Part shown: in pieces, positions 26,633 to 35,298 of the stretch
Layout of the letters: each line of letters begins with the position of its first letter
Numbering within the stretch: position 1 is the stretch's first letter
Source: an uncultured Sutterella sp.
GTDB taxonomy: Bacteria > Pseudomonadota > Gammaproteobacteria > Burkholderiales > Burkholderiaceae_F
Assembly (NCBI GenBank): GCA_900770335.1
Contig: CAAGKD010000037.1
Span: 1-56,874 of the forward strand
Length of the DNA stretch: 56,874 bases
Direction: 5' to 3'
Made by a program: the position numbers and the translations under genes
The notes under the pieces: generated by a model
Told to the model about the DNA's origin: nothing
The model's input: only the letters and a program-made list of their open reading frames with translations
The model's database searches: none

Positions 26633-27613
26633 TCAGCGCGCCCTCGCCTCGGGCACGGGCGCGTGGTCCTTCCAGTGTCGGACGATCTCGGCGCGCAGCC
26701 ACTGGAGCGCGAAGTCCGCGCCGCTCCGGGCGTGCCAGATGATCTGCGGGTTCCAGGAGCGGATGTCCCCGGGGCGCGCCTCGACGTAGTCGAGCGCCAT
26801 CTTCTTCGAAAGATCCTCGGCGAGCTCCGCGGGCAGGACCGCGTAGGCGTCCGACGCGACGAGAAAAGCCGGCACCGAGAGGAAGAACGGCGTCTCCATG
26901 CAGACCGGGCTCGGAATGTCCGTCCGCCAGGCAAGGTCGATGTTCGACGAGAGCGACCGCCACCGCGGCAGCGCGATCGAGATGAAGGGCCAGGGCGCGA
27001 GATCCTCGCGGCTCGCCTCGAGCCGCCCGCCCGGCCCCGCGCGGTCCGCAAGCGTCGCGAGGAGCGGATGGCCGCGGCGCATCACGAACACATGCCGGGA
27101 GCGGAAGAGCAACTGCGAACAGATGTCCCCGGGCAGCTCCCGGTCAATGTCAAAGCCGAAGGCGAGGTCGGCCGAGCCCTCCCAGAGATGCTCGAGCGTG
27201 CGGCCGACCGACGGGCGGATCGAGAGGCGGAACTTCGGAGCCTTCTCGCGGATGCGCTCGAAGACCGGGCCGAGGAGCATCACTGCGGCGTTGTCGACCA
27301 TCTCGAAGACGAAGGCGCGCTCGATCTCCTCGGGTCGGTAATGCTCCTCGACTTCAAGCGCCTCCATGGCCTTGAGCGCATGCTCGACGCGCGGCCCGAG
27401 CTTCTTCATGCGAGCGGTCGGCACGATTGAATTGCCCGAGCGCACGAAGAGCTCGTCGGCGAGCGCCTCGCGGATGCGCGAGAGCCGGTGGGAGGCCTTC
27501 GGAATCGACCAGCCGAGCGTGAGCGATGCGCGCGTGAGCGACTCCGTGCGCAGAAGGATCTGCAGGAGCCGGAGATCCGAGAACGTGAGGTCATCGAGAT
27601 GAGCCTGCTGCAT
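26633..27613 (-). CDS. LysR-family transcriptional regulator
   Basis: A 326-residue LTTR. The HTH is visible in FSDLRLLQILLRTESLTRAS and LTLGWSIPKASHRLSRIREAL (about 9-50), followed by the wing with FVRSGNSIVPTARM. The effector domain shows RLSIRPSVGRTLEHLWEGSADLAFGFD. I place the start at 27613, where GGAGGG precedes the ATG at ideal distance; a start at 27634 adds seven residues with no such site. It lies downstream of the sulfotransferase and porin genes on the same strand, so it may regulate them, although no shared intergenic operator is evident. It converges with tsaD. Confidence 0.87.
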   Translation of the reverse strand: MQQAHLDDLTFSDLRLLQILLRTESLTRASLTLGWSIPKASHRLSRIREALADELFVRSGNSIVPTARMKKLGPRVEHALKAMEALEVEEHYRPEEIERAFVFEMVDNAAVMLLGPVFERIREKAPKFRLSIRPSVGRTLEHLWEGSADLAFGFDIDRELPGDICSQLLFRSRHVFVMRRGHPLLATLADRAGPGGRLEASREDLAPWPFISIALPRWRSLSSNIDLAWRTDIPSPVCMETPFFLSVPAFLVASDAYAVLPAELAEDLSKKMALDYVEARPGDIRSWNPQIIWHARSGADFALQWLRAEIVRHWKDHAPVPEARAR

Positions 27614-27698
27614 TTTTTCCCTCCAACGACGCAAGCCCGGACGCCTCTACTGGAGGCCCCGGGCGGGATGAACATCAGAGCACTTCCGGCGCCCTCCG

Positions 27699-27722
27699 GC
27701 CATCGAGAGTTTTCCCGATGGC
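27699..27722 (-). terminator. Hairpin after the porin gene
   Basis: GCCATCG-AGAGTTTTCC-CGATGGC lies 23 bp past the porin stop. The stem is 7 bp, with no T-tract. It lies between the porin and lysR and would limit read-through. Confidence 0.5.
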
Positions 27723-27744
27723 GCGGCGGGCTCCGAAAGGCCGG

Positions 27745-28950
27745 TCAGAAGAAGTGCGTGATGCCGGCCATCACCTGCGTGGAGTTCGGGTCCGAGCTGT
27801 CCGAGAAGTTCTTCGTGTCAAAGAGCCCGCTGCCGTGCGTCCAGTTGCCCGATGCGTAGAGGCGCGTACGCTTGGCGAGCGGATACTCGAAGGCCGCGCC
27901 GACGAGATACCGCTTGAGGTTCGTCTCCTGGCCCGCCTTCACGGCTCCCTTGTACTCCCAATCGTCGTACGCGGTCGTGAGATAGAGGTTTCCGCCCCAG
28001 ATCTTGACGTCCGCGCTCACGCCGGCGATCCAACCGTCGAAGCCCCTGCCGGCGATGCCCGAGGCGTTGCCCTCGGCGAGCCCGCCCCCGATCAGCTTCT
28101 TCGCGCTGTGCACGGGCGTGCCCGGCGCGTTGTAGACGTTTCGGAAGACCTGGCCCATCACGTAGAGGCGCACGTTCTGAACGACGGGGAAGTTCACCGT
28201 GAGGCTGCCGATCGTCGTGTCCTCGCCGTAGGCGAGCACCGCGCCGTCGCTCGAGCCGTGCGGGTTGAGGATGCGGTCGACCGTTGCGACGGTCGTGAAG
28301 CCCTCGGTCCTCACGCGCACGCCGAGGCTCGCGCGGCGGGTGTTCTCGCGATCGCTCGTGCGCTCGACGCCCGGAGCGGGGTTCGAGCCGGACTGAAGGG
28401 AATACTGCGCGAAGAGCTGCACGCCCGGGCCCATGACGGGCGAGGCGTAGGAGACGGCGTTGTCGAGGCGGTCGCCCCCGACCATCCAGTGCACGCCGCC
28501 CGAGCGGCCCCAGCCGAAGCCGAAGGGCGTCGCCTCGAGGCCGTAGACGCCCCAGTGCCCGAAGGGCGACGTGAGCGCGCCCATGCGTCCGAGGGCGATC
28601 TCGCCATAGGGCCCCTCGAGCGCCACGGAGGCCTCGCCGCCCCAGAGGCGGTTGAAGCGCATCGCGCCGTTGTCGGACTCAAAGAGGCTCTCGAGAAGGA
28701 ACTTCACCTTCGTGCCGTTCCCGAGGTCCTCGCTGCCGCGCAGGCCGATGCGCGGGCCGAGGTTGATGCCGAACTCCTCGCGGGCGCTCGTCTGCGAGTC
28801 CGCGGTGCCCATCTTGTTGTGCTCGACGATGATGCCCGTGTCGATGATGCCGTACATCCGCACGTCGGCGGCTTCGGAGAGCGTGGAGAAGGCGGCGAGG
28901 GCGGAGAGCGTCGCAGCGGCAAGGAGCCTTTCTTTGAATGACATTTTCAT
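27745..28950 (-). CDS. Gram-negative general porin (Porin_4 type)
   Basis: A 401-residue outer-membrane barrel. A signal peptide (MKMSFKERLLAAATLSALAAFSTLSEAA) precedes the typical first strand VRMYGIIDTGI, followed by RIGLRGSEDLGNGTKVKFLLES and the RLWGGEASVAL / GEIALGRMG strands of betaproteobacterial trimeric porins. The protein ends in HFF, the C-terminal aromatic signal for the BAM complex. It would pass small hydrophilic solutes. It lies downstream of the arylsulfate sulfotransferase gene, separated by a terminator, so it may be expressed on its own and could supply sulfated or phenolic substrates to the periplasm (inference). Confidence 0.92.
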   Translation of the reverse strand: MKMSFKERLLAAATLSALAAFSTLSEAADVRMYGIIDTGIIVEHNKMGTADSQTSAREEFGINLGPRIGLRGSEDLGNGTKVKFLLESLFESDNGAMRFNRLWGGEASVALEGPYGEIALGRMGALTSPFGHWGVYGLEATPFGFGWGRSGGVHWMVGGDRLDNAVSYASPVMGPGVQLFAQYSLQSGSNPAPGVERTSDRENTRRASLGVRVRTEGFTTVATVDRILNPHGSSDGAVLAYGEDTTIGSLTVNFPVVQNVRLYVMGQVFRNVYNAPGTPVHSAKKLIGGGLAEGNASGIAGRGFDGWIAGVSADVKIWGGNLYLTTAYDDWEYKGAVKAGQETNLKRYLVGAAFEYPLAKRTRLYASGNWTHGSGLFDTKNFSDSSDPNSTQVMAGITHFF

Positions 28951-28996
28951 AATATCTTTATATTGAAAACAAGAGAAAAAAAGAGGGAAGCGCGCG

Positions 28997-29020
28997 GCTG
29001 CGGAGGGAATCCTCCGCAGC
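28997..29020 (-). terminator. Terminator of the arylsulfate sulfotransferase gene
   Basis: GCTGCGGAGG-GAAT-CCTCCGCAGC is a perfect 10-bp stem, followed on the minus strand after a short GC tail by CTTTTTTTC. It lies 48 bp past the stop and 47 bp before the porin start. Confidence 0.75.
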
Positions 29021-29067
29021 GCGCTCCGCTGTCAATCAGGGATCAGTGATCGATCCCGCCTGCGGGC

Positions 29068-30891
29068 TCAGCGCCCGGACGGGCGGAAAGCCTCCTTCAC
29101 GGAGAAGGGCCAGGCCTGGTAGCCGAAGGTGTCCTTGAGGTGAATGACCACCGAGGGCTCCTTCGCGCCCCACTTGAATTCAGTGATGAAGGGCGAGGGC
29201 ATCGCCTTGCCGTGGCTCACGCGCATGCCGGCAGTCGAGAAGTAGCCGACGACGGAGTCCTTGTCGGCCGCGTACTCGCACAGGCCCGTGACCGGGCTGA
29301 AGTACTCGTGGCCCTTCTCCTTGCCGTACTCCCAGACCTGCTCGACGGTGTGCTTCGCCTCATCAATCTTGTAGACGACGAGGCGCGAGTACTTCATGTC
29401 GGGGAGCGCAGGCTGCTCCATGCCGCGACCGTCGCCGTTGTCGAAGACCGAGAGCCAGAACTCGCCCTTCTTCGAGCGGGCGTCGATGCGCCAGCCAGTG
29501 TGCTGCGTCCAGGTCCAGTCGAAGTCCTGCTCGCAGCGGTTGACGCCCTCGTCGCAGGCGATGGGCTTGCCGGCCTTGTCAACCGGCGTGAGCAGCGCCC
29601 CCTGGAAGAGCTTCTTCCAGCCCTGGTGACTGCCGAGGATCCACTTGACCTTCTTGTCGCGGCCGATCTTGATGACGGCGGACTGGTGGCGCGAGGACAC
29701 GATGATCGAGTCGTCGGTCGGGTCGTAGTCGACGGAGTTGACGTGCGCCCAGTTGCGGCCCGGGCCGGAGCCGAGGATGTCGCCGAACTTGTCGGAATTG
29801 TCGAGCTCGGCGAGCTCCTTCTCGCTCATCGTCTGGCCGGCCTTGGCGACGTCGATGTTGAGGCACACCGCGCCCTGGTCGAGCGTCTTGATGACGTCGC
29901 TCCGGTACGGATCGAGAATGTTGTTGAGGTTCCAGTCGTCGACCACCTCGCCGGCCTCGTTGACCTCGATGATGACGTCGCGGATCGTGCGGACGTTCCG
30001 GCCGTCGGCGCGCTTGTAGTTCGCGTCCGACACGCGGATGAGGTAGTTGCCGTTCTCCATGGGCACCATGGCGTGCGAGAAGTCGTCGTAGCCCTCGGGC
30101 AGGAGGCGGTTCCAGATCTTGCGGCCCATGATGTCGTACTTGGCGTAGCGCTGCCCGTACCCCCAGGTGAGCGCGCCGTCGGGATTCTGGCGGAAGCCCA
30201 TCATCACGCCGCCCCACTCGATCGAATTGCCGTTGTAGATCGGATCGGCAAGGAGGTACCAGCGCAGCGCGCCCGTCGAGTCGATGATGCCGACCTCCGG
30301 CGCGCCGCCCCACTGCAGGGCGCCGCCGACGGGGTTGTTCCAGACCGCGCGGCCGCCGCGCGGATTGTTCTCGAGGATGTTGTTGACGAAGTAGAGGCGG
30401 TCCTTGAAGGCCGGATCCATCTTGAGCACCTTCGCCTGGAACCAGCCGCCCGTCTGCAGATCCGTACCGTCGCTGCCGACGTAGGCCGGGCCGGCGTAGA
30501 TTTTGTAGGACTCGGTGATCCTCTCCTCGGTGCGGGCCGCATCGTTCGAGATGCGCGTGTAGCTCACCTCGACCGTGTTCTGCCAGTCCGGATAGAGGCC
30601 GAAGACGGGAATGCCGCCGTGGGTGCGGCAGAGGCGGTCCTCGACCTGGTAGGCGATCTCCTGGCCGCCCTCCTTGGGAACCACGCGCACGGAGACGTCC
30701 TTGAGCTCATAGCCTCCGTTGCCGATGATCGCGGTGAGCGGAGCGATCTTGTAGGGGTTGACGAAGACCTCGCCGATCTTTCCCTGGGCCTGGAACTGGA
30801 CGACCGGACCGGACGGGCCGCCGGCGGCGCGAACCGCGGCGGAGACGCTGAGCGCAACTGCGGAGAGCAGGAACTGACGCTTGGTGAGCAT
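29068..30891 (-). CDS. Periplasmic arylsulfate sulfotransferase
   Basis: A 607-residue PAPS-independent sulfotransferase, moving sulfate from phenolic sulfate esters to other phenols. A signal peptide (MLTKRQFLLSAVALSVSAAVRAA) sends it to the periplasm. The active-site set of the E. coli AssT family is present: His273 (FSHAM), His383 (WAHVNS), Arg401 (SSRHQS) and His464 (QHTGW), the last being the histidine sulfated during catalysis. The spacing between these residues matches the E. coli enzyme closely. Cys446 and Cys453 (CDEGVNRC) correspond to its disulfide, which in enterobacteria is made by DsbL/DsbI; no dsb gene is in this window. AGGAG lies 9 nt before the ATG. The same symbol family includes AssT and AstA. 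Gut Sutterella commonly encode such enzymes, which fits sulfated host and dietary phenols. Confidence 0.93.
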   Translation of the reverse strand: MLTKRQFLLSAVALSVSAAVRAAGGPSGPVVQFQAQGKIGEVFVNPYKIAPLTAIIGNGGYELKDVSVRVVPKEGGQEIAYQVEDRLCRTHGGIPVFGLYPDWQNTVEVSYTRISNDAARTEERITESYKIYAGPAYVGSDGTDLQTGGWFQAKVLKMDPAFKDRLYFVNNILENNPRGGRAVWNNPVGGALQWGGAPEVGIIDSTGALRWYLLADPIYNGNSIEWGGVMMGFRQNPDGALTWGYGQRYAKYDIMGRKIWNRLLPEGYDDFSHAMVPMENGNYLIRVSDANYKRADGRNVRTIRDVIIEVNEAGEVVDDWNLNNILDPYRSDVIKTLDQGAVCLNIDVAKAGQTMSEKELAELDNSDKFGDILGSGPGRNWAHVNSVDYDPTDDSIIVSSRHQSAVIKIGRDKKVKWILGSHQGWKKLFQGALLTPVDKAGKPIACDEGVNRCEQDFDWTWTQHTGWRIDARSKKGEFWLSVFDNGDGRGMEQPALPDMKYSRLVVYKIDEAKHTVEQVWEYGKEKGHEYFSPVTGLCEYAADKDSVVGYFSTAGMRVSHGKAMPSPFITEFKWGAKEPSVVIHLKDTFGYQAWPFSVKEAFRPSGR

Positions 30892-30906
30892 GGATGGATT
30901 CTCCTT

Positions 30907-30969
30907 TCAGATTTGGTCAGGCATGGGTTGGGAGACCTTGAATTTCTTTGTGAATTCATAGGCCTTCAT
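30907..30969 (-). CDS. Possible 20-residue leader peptide before the sulfotransferase gene
   Basis: A short ORF, MKAYEFTKKFKVSQPMPDQI, ends with its TGA immediately before the AAGGAG ribosome site of the sulfotransferase gene. It has no Shine-Dalgarno of its own. It could be a leader peptide coupling translation, the 3' end of a deleted gene, or chance. Confidence 0.25.
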   Translation of the reverse strand: MKAYEFTKKFKVSQPMPDQI

Positions 30970-31166
30970 GCGATGACGATACTTTAGGGAATCCCTTCCT
31001 GCGCGCCTATCGGATGATTCCGCGCCGCGAGCGGCCTGCGTCTCAACGCCGTTTTTCAAAAATCGAGAAGGCCCTGCCGGTCGGCGAAGACTTTTCCGAA
31101 TTCATGAACACGGCGTTTCACGATCCTGAAAAAAGAGCGGGCGCCCGAGCGGCGACCGAATGCAGC
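30970..31166. other. Intergenic region with no recognised gene
   Basis: Between the sulfotransferase leader and the rpmG terminator. It must carry the sulfotransferase promoter; I see no clear -35/-10 pair. A plus-strand open stretch (about 31055-31145, FSKIEKALPVGEDFSEFMNT) has no recognisable relative. Confidence 0.3.
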
Positions 31167-31201
31167 AAAGCCCGGCGAGGAGCATGTCCTGACCGGGCTT
31201 T
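31167..31201 (-). terminator. Terminator of rpmB-rpmG
   Basis: AAAGCCCGG and CCGGGCTTT arms (9 bp) around a 17-nt loop, 86 bp past the rpmG stop on the minus strand. Confidence 0.65.
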
Positions 31202-31286
31202 CTGTCTTCCTTCGTCCGGGGCGCTGATCCGATCGAAGATCGGACGGGCGCCTCCCTCGGAGTCCGGAGGAGACGGCGAGGCTCAA

Positions 31287-31454
31287 TTACTTGAGCTTCG
31301 TCTCCTTGTAGATCACGTGCTTGCGAGCAACCGGATCGTACTTGGAGATTTCCATCTTGCCGCTCTGAGTCTTGCGGTTCTTGGTCGTGGTGTAGAAGTG
31401 ACCCGTGCCAGCCGTGGATTCGAGCTTGATCTTGTCGCGAGCGCTTTTCGCCAT
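31287..31454 (-). CDS. rpmG: 50S ribosomal protein bL33
   Basis: The 55-residue product (MAKSARDKIKLESTAGTGHF ... KYDPVARKHVIYKETKLK) is full-length bL33. It is of the cysteine-free type: the CxxC zinc motifs of the zinc-binding form are absent, as is usual in proteobacteria with this GHFYTTTKN version. It follows rpmB by 14 nt, the standard rpmB-rpmG operon. Confidence 0.96.
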   Translation of the reverse strand: MAKSARDKIKLESTAGTGHFYTTTKNRKTQSGKMEISKYDPVARKHVIYKETKLK

Positions 31455-31468
31455 GGTGAACTCCTAGA

Positions 31469-31702
31469 TTAGATTTCGCCGCGGGCGCGAAGATCCGCGA
31501 GAACGGCATCAATGCCGACCTTGTCAACCGTGCGAAGGCCCGCATTCGTCAGACGAAGACGAACCCAGCGGTTTTCGCTTTCCACCCAGAAGCGGCGGTA
31601 CTGCAGGTTGGGCATGAAGCGACGCTTGGTCTTGTTATTCGCGTGCGAGACCTGATGGCCGACCATCGGCGCCTTACCGGTGACTTGACACACTCGTGCC
31701 AT
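31469..31702 (-). CDS. rpmB: 50S ribosomal protein bL28
   Basis: The 77-residue product begins MARVCQVTGKAPMVGHQVSH, then ANNKTKRRFMPNLQYRRFW, the complete bL28 signature. The usual start is at 31702; an open frame upstream has no support. It is the first gene of rpmB-rpmG and is divergent from ispH. Confidence 0.96.
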   Translation of the reverse strand: MARVCQVTGKAPMVGHQVSHANNKTKRRFMPNLQYRRFWVESENRWVRLRLTNAGLRTVDKVGIDAVLADLRARGEI

Positions 31703-31989
31703 CTTTAACTCCAAAATAAAAACGTCTCGCAGGCCGCGGCATCCCTCGGGATGCTGCACCCAGACGAGCGCAGGAAGTTGATGATTTATGTCACTCTCAC
31801 GGAACGCGGCCACCCGCTCGAGCTCATCGCTCTGAGCTCGTCGGGCCGGCTCCCCACAGTGTCAGTACAGGGCTCCCGGCTGCGCGGAGAAATTGACGGA
31901 GAGCGGATTGTACTCGGTTCAGGGCGGCATGTGTGCGAAAACGCCCGTTTTTCTTTAACCTTCCGAAAAACATCCTTTGGGAAGAAAAA

Positions 31990-32994
31990 ATGAAGGTCCT
32001 CCTCGCCCAGCCCCGGGGCTTCTGCGCCGGCGTCACCCGCGCCATCGCCATCGTCGAGCGCGCCCTGGCCATCTACGGCGCCCCCATCTACGTGCGCCAT
32101 GAGATCGTGCACAACCGCACGGTCGTCGAGAATCTGCGCGCGCGCGGCGCGATCTTCGTCGACCGTCTCGCCGACGTCCCCGAGGGCGCGACCGTCGTCT
32201 TCTCGGCGCACGGCGTGCCGCTCGCGGTGGCGCGCGAGGCCGAGGAGCGAGGACTGCGCGTGTTCGACGCCACGTGCCCGCTCGTCACGAAGGTGCACAA
32301 GGAGGTGGGCCGCATGCGCCGCGAGGGCCGCACGATCCTCATGATCGGTCACGCCGGACACCCCGAGGTCGAGGGCACGATGGGCCAGGTCTCGGACGGC
32401 ATCCGCCTCATCGAGCGTCCCTCGGACGTCGCGGCGCTTCCCTTCACGGACGACGACACGCTCGCCTACGTGACGCAGACGACGATCAGCGCGGACGACA
32501 GCCGCGAGGTGATCGAGGCCCTCAAGAGCCGCTACCCCAACATCCACGCGCCCAAGCGCCAGGACATCTGCTACGCGACGCAGAACCGCCAGGAGGCCGT
32601 GAAGAAGCTCGCCCAGGCGGGCGTCGAAGCGGTGCTTGTGATCGGGTCGGCCACGAGCTCGAACTCCAACCGCCTGCGCGAGGTCGCCGAGCGCGAGGGC
32701 GTGCGCGCCTGGCTCGTCGACTCGGCCGGCCACGTCGATCCGGCCTGGCTCGAGGGCGTCGCCTCGATCGGCATCACCGCGGGCGCCTCGGCGCCCGAAT
32801 CCCTCGTGCAGGGCGTCGTCGAGTGGCTGCGCGCGCACGCGGGCGCCGACGAGGTGCGCACGCTCGAGGGCGAGGAGGAGAACGTCGCGTTCCCGCTCCC
32901 CAAGGGCCTCTGGGAGAGCGACCTCGAGGCGGCTCGCGCCGCCGCGGCCGGAAAGGGCGAGGCGGACGGGCGGCGCGAAGAAGGCGGCGATTGA
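31990..32994 (+). CDS. ispH: 4-hydroxy-3-methylbut-2-enyl diphosphate reductase
   Basis: IspH performs the last step of the MEP isoprenoid pathway, giving IPP and DMAPP. The 334-residue product has the three iron-sulfur cysteines Cys12 (PRGFCAGV), Cys96 (DATCPLV) and Cys194 (DICYAT), the catalytic TGHxxHPEV-like IGHAGHPEVEGT region, and the SSNSNRL diphosphate-binding loop. The start follows the A-rich stretch GAAGAAAAAA. It stands alone between rpmB and ybaK. The C-terminal 25 residues are an added Ala/Gly/Glu-rich tail. Confidence 0.96.
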   Translation: MKVLLAQPRGFCAGVTRAIAIVERALAIYGAPIYVRHEIVHNRTVVENLRARGAIFVDRLADVPEGATVVFSAHGVPLAVAREAEERGLRVFDATCPLVTKVHKEVGRMRREGRTILMIGHAGHPEVEGTMGQVSDGIRLIERPSDVAALPFTDDDTLAYVTQTTISADDSREVIEALKSRYPNIHAPKRQDICYATQNRQEAVKKLAQAGVEAVLVIGSATSSNSNRLREVAEREGVRAWLVDSAGHVDPAWLEGVASIGITAGASAPESLVQGVVEWLRAHAGADEVRTLEGEEENVAFPLPKGLWESDLEAARAAAAGKGEADGRREEGGD

Positions 32995-33129
32995 GCCGCC
33001 GACTCGTTTCGAGTCGTTTCACCGACCGGTCCGGCGCCCGGGCGAACGAGTAGCATCAACCCAATCTTTCAGGCCGTTCGGACGCCCGCATCCGGACAGC
33101 AGAACGGAACAAGCCAAGGAATTCAGGAC

Positions 33130-33624
33130 ATGTCCAAGTCCCAGCATCAGAGCCTCACGCCCGCCACGCAGTGGCTGCGCGAGCACAAGATTCCCTTCGA
33201 GGAGCGCTCCTACGAATACGTCGAGCACGGCGGAACGGCCCTTGCCGCGTCGGCCTGCGGCATCGACCACCACCACGTGATCAAGACCCTCATCATGGAG
33301 GACGAGAACGCCAAGCCCCTCGTCATCCTGATGCACGGCGACCGCGAGGTCTCCACAAAGAACCTCGCCCGCCAGATCGGCGCCAAGCACGTCGCCCCCT
33401 GCAAGCCCGAGCAGGCCCAGAGGAACTCGGGGTACTTCGTGGGCGGCACGAGCCCCTTCGGGACCCGCAAGCGCATGCCCGTCTACGTCGAGGCCTCGAT
33501 CCTCGAGCTCGACAAGATCTTCATCAACGGCGGCCGCAGGGGCTACCAGGTCGGCATCGACCCGAAGGTGCTCAGGGACGTCCTCGGCGCGAAGCCCGTG
33601 AGCTGCGCGCTCGAGAAGGAATGA
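33130..33624 (+). CDS. ybaK: Cys-tRNA(Pro)/aminoacyl-tRNA deacylase, YbaK/EbsC family
   Basis: A 164-residue YbaK-type trans-editing enzyme, which clears mischarged Cys-tRNA(Pro). The family features are TPATQWLREHKIPFEERSYE at the N-terminus, the catalytic Lys region HHVIKTLIME, and the GGTSPFGTRKRMPVYVE motif (about 105-121), the GxxSPxG signature. The start has CCAAGGA upstream. It is followed by a very strong terminator and faces the rsmB gene. Confidence 0.92.
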   Translation: MSKSQHQSLTPATQWLREHKIPFEERSYEYVEHGGTALAASACGIDHHHVIKTLIMEDENAKPLVILMHGDREVSTKNLARQIGAKHVAPCKPEQAQRNSGYFVGGTSPFGTRKRMPVYVEASILELDKIFINGGRRGYQVGIDPKVLRDVLGAKPVSCALEKE

Positions 33625-33692
33625 TCCGAGGGCGCGGCTCCGCCAGTCGCGCCTGTTGCGCCCGTCTCGTCTGTCGCGCCCGCGAAGAAGCG

Positions 33693-33737
33693 AGAAGGGG
33701 CGGTCCGCCGTCATGAGCGGACCGCCCCTTCTCTTTT
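33693..33737 (+). terminator. Intrinsic terminator of ybaK
   Basis: AGAAGGGGCGGTCCGC-CGTCATGA-GCGGACCGCCCCTTCT, a 16-bp perfect stem, is followed by CTTTTT. It is also well placed for the convergent rsmB gene. Confidence 0.9.
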
Positions 33738-33774
33738 TCGGGATCCGGGCGTCGCCGCCCGGACGAGCCCCTCA

Positions 33775-35253
33775 TCACTCGTCGCGCTGCAGCACCGCGG
33801 CGAAGAAGCCGTCCGTGTTGTTCACGTGCGGCAGAAGCTGCATGCATCCGCCGAAGCGCTCGAGCTGGCCCGGGCCGAAGTGGATGCCCTGCTGCTCGAA
33901 GACCTCGGCGACGGGGACGAGCCTCCAGCCGGGGTTCGCGGCGAGGAAGGCCTCGACGACGTCCTGGTTCTCGCGCTTCAGGAGCGAGCAGGTCGCGTAG
34001 ACGAGGCGCCCGCCCTTCTTCACGAGCTTCGCGGCATGGGCGAGGACGCTCTTCTGGATCGCGTTGATGCGCTCGAGCTCCTCGGGCGAGAGCCTCCACT
34101 TGAGGTCGGGGTTGCGCCGGAGCGTGCCCGTGCCCGTGCAGGGGGCGTCGACAAGGACGCGGTCGAACTTGCCCGCGAGGCGGCGCACGCGCGGGTCCTG
34201 CTCGCTGCGGATGGCGATCGGATGGACGTTCGTGAGACCGGCGCGGCGCATGCGGGGCGCGAGGCCCGCGAGGCGCTTCTCGTTGACGTCAAAGGCGTAG
34301 AGGCTCCCCGTGGAGCGCATGAGCGCGCCGATCGCGAGGGTCTTGCCGCCCGCGCCCGCGCAGAAGTCGCAGATCATCTCGCGGCGGCGGGGCGTGAGGA
34401 GCCGGGCGATGAGCTGACTGCCTTCGTCCTGGACGTCGACGAGCCCGTCCTGGTAGATCGGCCAGCGCGTGAGGCCGGGCTTCGTGGGCAGACGCACGCC
34501 GTCGGGCGAAAGCGGCGTGGGATGGGCCTCGACGCCGTTCTTCGCGAGCTCGGCGAGCACCTCGTCGCGGTTCGTCTTAAGAAGGTTCACGCGCAGATCA
34601 AGGGGCGCGCCCTCGGTCATCGCGCGATAGAGGTCTCCCGAGTCGGCGTACTGCGCCTCGATGAGGTCGAACATCCACTGCGGCAGCTCGGCGCGAACGT
34701 GCGCGGGAGCCTTCTCGACGTCAAAGGCGAGGATGTTCCTCAAGGGGCCCTCCTCGGAGCCGATCGCAGCGGGCGAGATCGCGTCGATCCCGTGCTGCCG
34801 GGCGAGGACGGCGAGGGCGGCGAGCTTGGGCGCGCGGTCCGGGTGGACCGGACGCATCGCGGCGCGCAGCGTCCCGTAGCGGCGCAGGGCGTCGTAGATG
34901 CCCTCGGCGATGAGGCCGCGGTCGCGCATGCCGAGCTGAGGATTGCTCTTGAAGAAGAGCTTCATGAGCACGTCCGCGGGGCCGTCAAAGCGCAGGATCA
35001 CCTTGAGCGCGCGGGCGAGCTCGTCGACGATGAGGCTCGTCACGCGCACGCGGCCGGGCTCGCGCGGAGCCATGCGGTGCTCGGGCGTCTTGGGTCCGGA
35101 CTTCTTCACGAACCCCTCGGCGGCGCGCTCCTCGCGGCGGCGCTTCTGCGCGGCCGCCTGGCGCTCGGTGAGCCTGCGGCCCGGTTCGCCGCGGTCCGTC
35201 CTGCGGGGCTTTTGCATCGCGAAGGCGCGGCGCTTGGGATGATTCTCTGCCAT
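33775..35253 (-). CDS. rsmB: 16S rRNA (cytosine-967-C5) methyltransferase-type RsmB
   Basis: A 492-residue RNA m5C methyltransferase. The Rossmann core shows the SAM motifs ICDFCAGAGGKTLAIG and LYAFDVNEKRL, the catalytic motif DAPCTGTGTLRRNPD and the second cysteine in YATCSLLKREN. An N-terminal NusB-like helical part (about 75-200) precedes it, as in RsmB. The first 65 residues are an added basic Arg/Lys-rich extension. It lies 45 bp downstream of purN on the same strand; in other proteobacteria rsmB usually follows fmt. The exact target cytosine is inferred from the family. Confidence 0.88.
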   Translation of the reverse strand: MAENHPKRRAFAMQKPRRTDRGEPGRRLTERQAAAQKRRREERAAEGFVKKSGPKTPEHRMAPREPGRVRVTSLIVDELARALKVILRFDGPADVLMKLFFKSNPQLGMRDRGLIAEGIYDALRRYGTLRAAMRPVHPDRAPKLAALAVLARQHGIDAISPAAIGSEEGPLRNILAFDVEKAPAHVRAELPQWMFDLIEAQYADSGDLYRAMTEGAPLDLRVNLLKTNRDEVLAELAKNGVEAHPTPLSPDGVRLPTKPGLTRWPIYQDGLVDVQDEGSQLIARLLTPRRREMICDFCAGAGGKTLAIGALMRSTGSLYAFDVNEKRLAGLAPRMRRAGLTNVHPIAIRSEQDPRVRRLAGKFDRVLVDAPCTGTGTLRRNPDLKWRLSPEELERINAIQKSVLAHAAKLVKKGGRLVYATCSLLKRENQDVVEAFLAANPGWRLVPVAEVFEQQGIHFGPGQLERFGGCMQLLPHVNNTDGFFAAVLQRDE

Positions 35254-35298
35254 GTTCTTGTCTCTCCGTAGTCTGCTTGTGTGTTGTCCGGCCTGCGG

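Noticed and set aside
29140..30987. 615-codon plus-strand frame over the sulfotransferase gene
   Set aside because: Composition is a typical antisense shadow; the opposite strand has all active-site residues.
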